DNA of 64,000 nt from UBA6168 sp964442355 (GTDB taxonomy: Bacteria > Bacteroidota > Bacteroidia > Chitinophagales > Saprospiraceae). The position numbers and the translations under genes are program-made. The notes under the pieces are model-generated. The model saw only the letters and a list, made by a program, of their open reading frames with translations, searched no databases and was not told the origin of the DNA. Where the stretch lies: positions 1-64,000 of the forward strand of contig CAYTZS010000002.1 in NCBI GenBank assembly GCA_964442355.1, in the 5' to 3' direction. Positions 25,355 to 31,364 of this stretch are shown here, one piece after another (the stretch's first letter is position 1; the number at the start of each line of letters is the position of its first letter).

Positions 25355-25448
25355 TAGGTTTAGGAGGTTAAGTGGGTTTAGGAGGGTTAGGAGGTTTAGG
25401 TTGTGCATAGCGATAAACCTCCTAAACCCACTAAACTTCCTAAACCTC
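25355..25448. repeat. Word-hairpin element, period 9 (GGTTTAGGA family)
   Basis: Five 9-mers on the left (25355-25400) and four inverse complement words on the right (25413-25448); the stem is nearly perfect over about 34 bp. It lies between the leader terminator and the cysM start codon, so it would be in the cysM transcript's 5' region. Confidence 0.85.
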
Positions 25449-25461
25449 TGCAATTGGCCAA

Positions 25462-25500
25462 AAACAAAAGAGCCTTCCCGATGCACGGAAAGGCTCTTTT
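25462..25500 (-). terminator. Leader terminator (attenuator) upstream of cysM
   Basis: On the minus strand the 5' arm (25500 to 25487) pairs with the 3' arm (25478 to 25466) over 13 bp with one bulged base and an 8-nt loop, followed by TTTTGTTTTT. The leader ORF stop codon (25499-25501) overlaps the base of the stem. An upstream segment at 25543-25550 could pair over 8 bp (one G-U) with 25487-25494 and prevent terminator formation. Confidence 0.8.
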
Positions 25501-25579
25501 ACAGATTACAGAATATTGCACATCTCAAAGCAATGCTCCGCCGCCCTTCCTTGCCGGAATGGTACAGCAACATCAACAT
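25499..25579 (-). CDS. Candidate leader peptide with terminal cysteine codons
   Basis: A 26-codon ORF (MLMLLYHSGKEGRRSIAL then R-C-A-I-F-C-N-L) whose TAA overlaps the leader terminator. Two of its last seven codons are Cys, and it sits upstream of a cysteine biosynthesis operon and downstream of a consensus promoter. This is the geometry of a ribosome-stalling attenuator peptide. A second short ORF (MTQIHFTAC, 25573-25602) overlaps its start and also ends in a Cys codon. Inference only: the peptide could be a by-product of the RNA fold. Confidence 0.55.
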   Translation of the reverse strand: MLMLLYHSGKEGRRSIALRCAIFCNL

Positions 25580-25622
25580 GCGGTGAAATGGATTTGAGTC
25601 ATTCTTGAAATTGTGAACTTGA

Positions 25623-25655
25623 CAAAAATACAAGTTTGCTTTTAAAAAGTTCAAA
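25623..25655 (-). promoter_or_regulatory. Consensus promoter for the cysM leader (TTTG-N21-TATTTTTG)
   Basis: On the minus strand TTTG (25655 to 25652), a 21-nt spacer and TATTTTTG (25630 to 25623) match the Bacteroidota -33/-7 consensus. Transcription would begin near 25617, just before the leader ORFs. Confidence 0.75.
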
Positions 25656-26079
25656 AGCTGTGCCAAGCGTGTTTGAGTACGTGTAGGCAAAAAAATAGTA
25701 GCAGCTAGAGGTGAGGTTTCACAAGTTTTTGTTTGTCAACGTTTTATAAATAAAAACACCCGGCTAGGTCATTATTGATACGTCACGCATTTTTATCCTA
25801 CTAATAAATATTTATCGAAATTAGTATTAAAAAAATTGCACGAGACTATACAAGAAAACAGAAAATACATACCTTGCACACGATTTCAGACACACACCTT
25901 AGACACTCGTAAAATTTGACATCCCGGGGACTTTGAAAAGTCAACACTCACCAGAAGTATTTTCTGAGATTTCTACACTACGAATTCACTATTGAACAAA
26001 AGCGGGGAAAGACCCACCCTGCACCAAAGATTTTCCCATTTTCCGATTTACAAAGCCCGTAAAAAGGGCAGCTCAAGGC

Positions 26080-26240
26080 TTACAATTCGTTTGTGCCTGC
26101 ATCCCAACCGATGAAGAAAAAGCTTTGCCGAGTTACCCGCTGCAAATATGGTAATGGGCTATGCTGAAGATGCAATTTGTAATCCCTTGAGAACACGCAA
26201 GACCTCTTTCCGGGTTTCCGGGAAGGGGTTCTGCGTTTTT
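26080..26240 (+). ncRNA. Candidate structured RNA ending in a terminator
   Basis: TGCATC near 26098 can pair with GATGCA at 26169, and TACAA near 26081 with TTGTA near 26177. The enclosed region has a small GTTACC/GGTAAT stem. The segment is followed by a nearly continuous 19-bp hairpin (26195-26236) and five Ts. No ORF fits. The 5' end and promoter are not clear (the transcript may begin as far up as about 25.9 kb), and I cannot match it to a known RNA family. Confidence 0.35.
26195..26240 (+). terminator. Strong rho-independent terminator
   Basis: ACGCA (26195-26199) pairs with TGCGT (26232-26236) and the stem continues inward, with one mismatch and some G-U pairs, to a GTTT loop at 26214-26217. 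T-run 26236-26240. Confidence 0.8.
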
Positions 26241-26384
26241 AGGGGGTAAGGGTCTTTGAAGAAATGAAATTTTGGGTGGTGTAAGTTCTTGTTGGTCAGT
26301 GGTTTAGGCTAAGTGGTTTTGGTGAGGCTGCCAGCTCGATTTTGCCCCAAATCATCAATTTTGAAATTATTTTTTTACAAATAC

Positions 26385-26415
26385 TTTGCGCTATCGGCAA
26401 GAGCAGCTACTTTTG
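26385..26415 (+). promoter_or_regulatory. Consensus promoter (TTTG-N19-TACTTTTG)
   Basis: TTTG at 26385-26388, a 19-nt spacer, and TACTTTTG at 26408-26415: a full match to the Bacteroidota promoter, facing a region with no protein gene. Confidence 0.75.
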
Positions 26416-26420
26416 GCTCG

Positions 26421-26618
26421 ATTTTTTTAGCGTATTATTAAAATTCCTGTGAACATGAAAGGACTGTTATTCAACGTAAGAGCGTGATGAGAAGCCGGAA
26501 GGACATCTAACCAATTTGCAACACCGTTTTTTAGTAAGCAAACTATCCTGACAACCGATTTTTAGTAAAAAGACATTTCACAAACCAATTGTAGTCCGAG
26601 CTTCTCATCCATTTTTTT
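26421..26618 (+). ncRNA. Candidate small RNA gene of about 200 nt
   Basis: Transcription from the promoter at 26385-26415 would begin near 26421. GATGAGAAGC (26486-26495) is the perfect inverse complement of 26600-26609, and the next bases (CGGA...GGAC / GTCCG) extend the pairing. This closes a domain of about 100 nt that contains two copies of a TTTTTAGTAA motif. A T-run (26612-26618) follows the closing stem as in a terminator. A 10-codon ORF (ATG 26456) precedes it. Its identity (6S-like, riboregulator or other) cannot be judged. Confidence 0.45.
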
Positions 26619-27000
26619 CTTCAGTACCCTCCATTGTTCACTTCAGGGCTTTTTTGTAATCGGTGGTGTTGCTTGCAATCTTGAAACTCATCTGATTTTG
26701 GCTGCACTTGTTGTTGCAGTGTAAAGCATGCTTTGTCGTCCCGCAATGCAAGCTTCGCAAATCTTTTCTTTTCGCCCCAACGAACAAAAGATGTAATCGG
26801 TTTTTGGGATAGCCTCTCTCCACGTTTTGGAGGGGGGTTTTTTTTTGCCCTGAATTTTGGTGCTCCATCATGCCCGTCCCTAGGTTTGGTCGAAAAGCAG
26901 TGAAGCCCCTCGCCTTGCCATCAGCCAACGGCTCCCAGTTTTTTGTTTACTTTGCGGGGCTTTTCGAAAATGGCCTTTTTCTTAACCAAAAAAAGTTTTA

Positions 27001-27972
27001 ATGTACGTTTGGATTGGCTTCCTAGCACTAATTACCATCTTTTTGGCGCTCGATTTGGGCGTTTTCAACAGAGACCCCCACAAGATTAACACCAAAGAGG
27101 CCCTGCGGTGGACGGCACTTTGGAGCACTGTTTCCGTGTTTTTCAGCGTATTTATCTATTTCGCTTACGAGCGTCATTGGTTTGGCATCGGCCAGACCAT
27201 CGGCCTCGATTCCAATGGCTGGGACGCTGCCCTTACCTATCTTACTGGCTATATCGTCGAGCTTTCACTGAGCTTGGACAACGTCTTTGTCATCGCCGTC
27301 ATTTTTGGATACTTCCACATCCCACAAAAATACCAGCACCGAGTGCTGTTCTGGGGCATCATCGGGGCAGTCCTGTTTCGGGGGCTGATGATTGGTGCAG
27401 GTGCTATCCTCGTTGAGAAATTCGACTGGATTATGTACTTCTTTGGGGCCATCTTACTCTACACGGCCTGGAAAATGCTCAAGACTGGCGGTGAAGAAAT
27501 ACATCCAGAAAACAACCCCGTGGTGTTGCAGCTTCGCAAAATTTTGCCTGTTACGAAGAACATTCGCCGGGAGCATTTTTTTGTGAAATGGAAGGGCAAG
27601 ACCATTGCCATGACACCCCTCTTCGTGGCGCTAGTAGTGGTAGAAACCACGGATATCATGTTTGCCTTCGACAGTATCCCGGCCATTTTCTCCATCACCA
27701 AAGACCCCTTCATCGTCTTCACTTCCAATATTTTCGCCATACTTGGCCTGCGCTCGCTGTACTTCGTGCTGGCCTCCATGCTTGATAAGTTCCAGTACGT
27801 GAAATACAGCCTCGTTATCATCCTGACGTTTGTGGGACTTAAGATGCTGGTACTGCATCCGCTCCACATCAAACTGCCGGAATGGGCATCTCTCGGGTTT
27901 ATCGTACTGGTGCTTGGCGGTGGCATATTGTACTCGATGTGGAAAGGCAAAAAAGAGGAAGTTGGCAGCTAG
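27001..27972 (+). CDS. TerC/Alx family integral membrane protein
   Basis: 323 aa with about nine membrane helices. TerC hallmarks: ELSLSLDNVFVIAVIFGYFHIP (84-105), a paired VVETTDIMFAFDSIPAIFSIT near 213-233, and LGLRSLYFVLASMLDKFQYVKYSL. The acidic residues in SLDN and FAFDS are thought to coordinate metal; relatives export manganese or confer tellurite resistance. No yybP-ykoY manganese riboswitch is recognisable upstream. The last codons and stop lie in a word-repeat arm (GAAGTTGGCAGCTAGGCAG). Confidence 0.94.
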   Translation: MYVWIGFLALITIFLALDLGVFNRDPHKINTKEALRWTALWSTVSVFFSVFIYFAYERHWFGIGQTIGLDSNGWDAALTYLTGYIVELSLSLDNVFVIAVIFGYFHIPQKYQHRVLFWGIIGAVLFRGLMIGAGAILVEKFDWIMYFFGAILLYTAWKMLKTGGEEIHPENNPVVLQLRKILPVTKNIRREHFFVKWKGKTIAMTPLFVALVVVETTDIMFAFDSIPAIFSITKDPFIVFTSNIFAILGLRSLYFVLASMLDKFQYVKYSLVIILTFVGLKMLVLHPLHIKLPEWASLGFIVLVLGGGILYSMWKGKKEEVGS

Positions 27973-28143
27973 GCAGTTTTTTTAGCTGGCAGTTCGACTG
28001 TTGTTTAGTCAATGCCTGACTATAAATTCCGAGAGGTGGTAACTTTTTCAAGGTTACCACCTCTCGTCGTTTTGCATAGTTCATTGACTATGAGACATTT
28101 AAGCTTTTAACTGACTGCCCACTGCCCACTGTCGAACTGCCAA
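27959..28143. repeat. Word-hairpin element (TTGGCAGTTCGACTG family) around a nested terminator
   Basis: Left words GTTGGCAGC/GCTGGCAGTTCGACTG (27959-28003) face right words CACTGTCGAACTGCCAAC (28115-28145). Between them are a GTCAATG...CATTGAC pair and the 14-bp terminator hairpin at 28030-28066. The left arm begins inside the terC coding end and the right arm contains the dcd stop codon (28144-28146). Confidence 0.75.
28030..28066. terminator. Terminator hairpin between terC and dcd
   Basis: Perfect 14-bp stem (28030-28043 with 28053-28066), 9-nt loop, followed by GTCGTTTTG; lies between convergent genes. Confidence 0.75.
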
Positions 28144-28680
28144 CTAAAATTTATTCCGCCACATCATGCTCTCCACGGGCCTATCGGTGCGTGCATTGTA
28201 CTTAGCGTCCGTTTTTTTGTTGTATAAACGCTCGATTTCACCATCCACAAGAAAGTAAATCAACTGGCCGATGGGCATCCCAGCATAGACCTTTACGGGC
28301 TGGGTGCAGGAGATTTCAAGCGTCCAGTAGTTGCAAAAGCCAACGTCGCCCTTGCCTGCCGTGGCGTGGATGTCAATGCCAAGCCGCCCGACGCTACTTT
28401 TTCCTTCCAAAAATGGTACTGCGTGGTGTGTCTCTGTGTACTCCTCAGTGACGCCAAGGTAGAGTACGCCCGGTTTCAGCACGAATCCCGCTTCCGGTAT
28501 CTCAAAATGGTCAATTTCGTTGTGTTTGCGGGCGTCGAGCACAGGGTCACGGTAGTTGGCGAGCCACTTGCCGAGGTGGACGTCGTAGGAGTTGGTGCCA
28601 AGGCAGGCCCGGTCGTATGGCTCGATGACGATGTCGCCGGATTCGATGGCTTCAAGGATTTTTTTATCGGAAAGAATCAT
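28144..28680 (-). CDS. dcd: dCTP deaminase
   Basis: 178-aa enzyme deaminating dCTP to dUTP for dTMP synthesis. It starts MILSDKKILEAIESGDIVIEPY; catalytic and nucleotide-binding blocks are FLEGKSSVGRLGIDIHATAG and GFCNYWTLEISCTQPVKVYAGMPIGQLIYF. It ends with a short tail SMMWRNKF. The start at 28680 is the conserved one; an upstream in-frame ATG adds 32 unrelated residues. It could instead be a bifunctional dCTP deaminase/dUTPase, which sequence by eye cannot exclude. Confidence 0.95.
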   Translation of the reverse strand: MILSDKKILEAIESGDIVIEPYDRACLGTNSYDVHLGKWLANYRDPVLDARKHNEIDHFEIPEAGFVLKPGVLYLGVTEEYTETHHAVPFLEGKSSVGRLGIDIHATAGKGDVGFCNYWTLEISCTQPVKVYAGMPIGQLIYFLVDGEIERLYNKKTDAKYNARTDRPVESMMWRNKF

Positions 28681-28874
28681 TGTTTGAAGGAAAAAGTAAA
28701 AAGATAAAAGTGGGTGCCGTAGGATTTGGGAGGGCAAAATTAGCTTTTTTTGATTCTTAACAACTCCAGTCCTCAACTACCGTTTGTTTGGCCATTTTTT
28801 TGCTGAAATTTGCGCCCCGCAACGCCGAACGGGCTTGCAATCCAACAATTCAATAAAATAACAATCAATTCATC

Positions 28875-29522
28875 ATGTCAAATCCATCCCAGGCTACTCC
28901 AACGACCACCGTCAAAAAGAAAAAGAAAAAGCCCACAGTGAACTGGAAACAGATACTCATCATCAGCGTCATGGTGCTGGCTGCTGTAAGCATGGTAGCG
29001 CCCGGCATTTTCAGTTGGATAGGAAATCTGGCTCGCAGCGGCAATTCTTACCCGTCAGCTTCCACGAATTCCACTACTGAAACGACCAGCTCCACAACTG
29101 TACCATCAACCAACAATGCCGAAGCCATGCCAGAGCCTAAGTTCCAAAAAGAAGGCGAACTCTATTTCCAAAGTGTTGCCACTGGCAAGGCCATTTCGAA
29201 AATTGACATCGAAAAAGCAGATACAGAAGTGGATCGTCAGTTTGGCCTCATGTTCCGCAAGTCCATGCCAGAGGAGCAGGGCATGTTGTTCCTGTTCGAG
29301 ACTAACGAACGCCAGAGCTTTTGGATGCGCAACACCTACATCCCGCTCGACATCATTTTTGTGGATGAAAACGGTGTCATCAACACCATCCACGAAAATG
29401 CCAAGCCGCTCAGTGATGCTTCACTTGCCTCCAACGGCAACGCCAAGTATGTAGTGGAAGTCATCGGTGGATACACGAAAAAGCACGGAATCAAGGTAGG
29501 TGACAAAATTAGCTGGCAGTAG
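28875..29522 (+). CDS. DUF192 protein with N-terminal membrane anchor
   Basis: 215 aa. A Lys-rich cytoplasmic tail (KKKKKK, 15-20) and one membrane helix (ILIISVMVLAAVSMVAPGIF, 27-46) are followed by a Ser/Thr linker and a DUF192 domain (about 100-215: DRQFGLMFRKSMPEEQGMLFLFE, FWMRNTYIPLDIIFVD). DUF192 is a small beta-barrel of unknown function found outside the cytoplasmic membrane. The final residues ISWQ and the stop lie in the first words of the repeat element that follows. Confidence 0.9.
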   Translation: MSNPSQATPTTTVKKKKKKPTVNWKQILIISVMVLAAVSMVAPGIFSWIGNLARSGNSYPSASTNSTTETTSSTTVPSTNNAEAMPEPKFQKEGELYFQSVATGKAISKIDIEKADTEVDRQFGLMFRKSMPEEQGMLFLFETNERQSFWMRNTYIPLDIIFVDENGVINTIHENAKPLSDASLASNGNAKYVVEVIGGYTKKHGIKVGDKISWQ

Positions 29523-29582
29523 TTTTGGTTGGCAGTTGGCGGTCATGGGCTGTCATCACGTCTCATACCCGCCAACTGACGA
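29523..29582. repeat. Word-hairpin element (TTGGCAGTTGGCGG family)
   Basis: GTTGGCAGTTGGCGG (about 29529-29543) and CCCGCCAACTGACGAAC (about 29567-29583) are inverse complement word runs between convergent genes; same family as 11350-11396 and 27959-28143. Confidence 0.75.
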
Positions 29583-29583
29583 A

Positions 29584-30396
29584 CTACTTAACAGGCAACT
29601 CCATAATCTCCACTTTCCTGAAATGAATCGGGTGGCTCTCGCTCTGCAATGAAATCGTGCCACTGGTCAATGGTTTCCCATCAATTTTCACCGCTGGGTC
29701 AAAGTTGTTCACCACGCCGCCGCCAATGACGGGCTTGGTGTACTCCATGACCACCTCGCCATCAAGAATGTGCTGAATCAGCGAATCGCCCAGCACGAGG
29801 AACTCCGCCGTCACCCACTGTTCACCGTGGTAGGTCTTGGAGCGGGAGTCCATGCAGTGCGCTGTTTCCAATTTGCCGTTGATGTTGACGTGCGTGCCGG
29901 GCGTGCAGAGGTTGGAGGTGTGGCGCTCATCTTTGCCATTGCCGCCGAGGAACTGCGCTTCGATGGAGATTGGGAAGTCCTGTTTTTTGGCCATGCTGGC
30001 TGCCGATTGGCCATGCAACATGACCCCGCTGTTGCGAAGCGCCCAACCCTCGCCGCCGGGTGCCTGCTCACCCACAAAGCGGTACTCGACCCGCAAACGG
30101 TAATGCGAAAAGGGCTTCTGGTAAAACAAATGGCCGTAGCGCTGGCCGAAATCGGTGTAGCCGCCGTATCCGACCTTTATCATGCCATCCTCCACGGTGA
30201 AAGTGTTTTGGTAGTTGTCGTTGAGGTCGTAGCCCGCAATCTTGAGGTCCCAACCATCAAGATTTTTGCCATTGAAGAGTTGAATCCATTGGCCATCCTT
30301 CGGGGTGCGGGAGTTTGTGGAGGGCTTTTCACCGCAGCCTTTCCAAGTGGCGGCGGACAATAGCAAGCAAGTGCAGACAAGGGAAAGTGAGTTCAT
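29584..30396 (-). CDS. DUF1080 (3-keto-disaccharide hydrolase-like) secreted protein
   Basis: 270 aa with a signal peptide and possible lipobox (CTCLLLSAATWKGC). The DUF1080 concanavalin-like fold is shown by WIQLFNGKNLDGWDLKI, HYRLRVEYRF, ALRNSGVMLHGQSAASM, and the closing GTISLQSESHPIHFRKVEIMEL. Members bind or hydrolyse carbohydrates, some 3-keto-glycosides. A GDSL lipoprotein and a GH97 enzyme lie nearby, suggesting a saccharide-degradation neighbourhood. Confidence 0.9.
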   Translation of the reverse strand: MNSLSLVCTCLLLSAATWKGCGEKPSTNSRTPKDGQWIQLFNGKNLDGWDLKIAGYDLNDNYQNTFTVEDGMIKVGYGGYTDFGQRYGHLFYQKPFSHYRLRVEYRFVGEQAPGGEGWALRNSGVMLHGQSAASMAKKQDFPISIEAQFLGGNGKDERHTSNLCTPGTHVNINGKLETAHCMDSRSKTYHGEQWVTAEFLVLGDSLIQHILDGEVVMEYTKPVIGGGVVNNFDPAVKIDGKPLTSGTISLQSESHPIHFRKVEIMELPVK

Positions 30397-30569
30397 CGTA
30401 AATGTATTTTATGGGGCAAATTAGGCAAGTCGTGCCAATTTCCAAGTAACGTGCCGTCAATTGATTTGGCTTGAACCCGCTTTTTTGAAAAATTCATCAA
30501 CCCAGTGTGCCTGCGTTTGTTCCATCGGTGAACCATGTGGTTTTTTCAATCACCAACCAACAAAAAAAC

Positions 30570-31280
30570 ATGTCCTTCAAAATCCATTTCCTGCTGCTGT
30601 TGCTCCCCTTGTTTTCCGTCGCTTGCACCGAAAAAGACCCGATGCCCGATGACGAAATGCCCATTGTCGAAGACACCGTGCTCACCTATCTTGCCCTCGG
30701 TGATTCCTACACCATCGGGCAGGCGGTGGGCGAAAACGAGCGCTTCCCGGTGCAACTGGCGGCCAAGCTCAAAGAAGTCGGCACCAACATTGGTCACGTC
30801 CGCATCGTAGCGAAGACCGGCTGGACGACCGACGAACTGCAAGCGGGCATTGCCAGCACCAACCTCACTGCCGATAGCACTTTCTCGCTGGTTTCGCTAC
30901 TCATCGGCGTCAACAACCAGTACCGTGCTCGCCCTGTGGAGAGCTACAAGCCGGAGTTCACCGAACTGCTCAACCAAGCCATCGCATTTGCAGGCGGTAG
31001 GAGCGACAGGGTCTTCGTGGTGTCCATTCCCGACTACGCCTACACACCGTTCGGCAACGGTGCCAGCCATATCAGCCAAGGCATTGATGCGTACAACGCC
31101 GCCAATCGGGAAATCGCCGAGGCGATGGGCATCCGTTATTTTGACATCACGCCCATTTCGAGGGAGGGGCTGAACGACCCAACGCTGGTGGCAAGCGATG
31201 GCCTGCATCCTTCGGGAAAGCAGTATGCCATGTGGGCGAGCCTGATGCTTGGTGGGGTGATGGAGATGCTGGATAAATAA
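30570..31280 (+). CDS. SGNH/GDSL hydrolase lipoprotein
   Basis: 236 aa. Lipoprotein signal LLLLLPLFSVAC (C19). Esterase blocks: LALGDSYTIGQAV with nucleophile S46, a Gly-containing block (KTGWTTDEL), LIGVNNQYR with the Asn, and the Asp/His pair in ASDGLHPSGKQYA near the end. Likely cleaves acyl or acetyl esters on carbohydrates at the outer membrane. Start 30570 positions the signal peptide correctly; an in-frame ATG at 30507 would not. Confidence 0.93.
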   Translation: MSFKIHFLLLLLPLFSVACTEKDPMPDDEMPIVEDTVLTYLALGDSYTIGQAVGENERFPVQLAAKLKEVGTNIGHVRIVAKTGWTTDELQAGIASTNLTADSTFSLVSLLIGVNNQYRARPVESYKPEFTELLNQAIAFAGGRSDRVFVVSIPDYAYTPFGNGASHISQGIDAYNAANREIAEAMGIRYFDITPISREGLNDPTLVASDGLHPSGKQYAMWASLMLGGVMEMLDK

Positions 31281-31300
31281 TAAAATGATGAAGTCTTTTT

Positions 31301-31339
31301 GAATGGCGATTGCCCCGCAAGGCGGAGCAATCGCCATTC
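31301..31339. other. Intergenic hairpin between convergent genes
   Basis: Perfect 13-bp stem (31301-31313 with 31327-31339). No downstream T-run on either strand (a TTTTT precedes it on the plus strand), so it is not a classic terminator but may protect the 3' ends. Confidence 0.5.
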
Positions 31340-31364
31340 AACAAACAGGTGGTCGTTGAAACCC

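Larger units (their letters stand above)
25690..27000. other. 1.3-kb region without a convincing protein gene
   Basis: The stretch between the cysM leader and terC is AT-rich to about 25.9 kb, then holds a structured segment ending at a strong plus-strand terminator (26195-26240) and a second RNA-like unit with its own consensus promoter (26385-26618). A 96-codon minus-strand ORF (26638-26928) has no recognisable domain or start context. The last 100 nt before terC contain a GAAGCCCC...GGGGCTTTTC inverted repeat (about 26901-26965). Confidence 0.6.

Noticed and set aside
26638..26928. 96-codon minus-strand ORF upstream of terC
   Set aside because: No recognisable domain, signal peptide or conserved start; overlaps the likely terC promoter region. 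Could be a decayed fragment, but not supportable as a gene.
26901..27000. Manganese (yybP-ykoY) riboswitch upstream of terC
   Set aside because: Expected for some TerC relatives, but the conserved core is not recognisable; only a GAAGCCCC/GGGGCTTTTC inverted repeat is present.
31301..31339. Hairpin as a rho-independent terminator for the GDSL or GH97 gene
   Set aside because: Good stem but no T-run on the downstream side of either strand.
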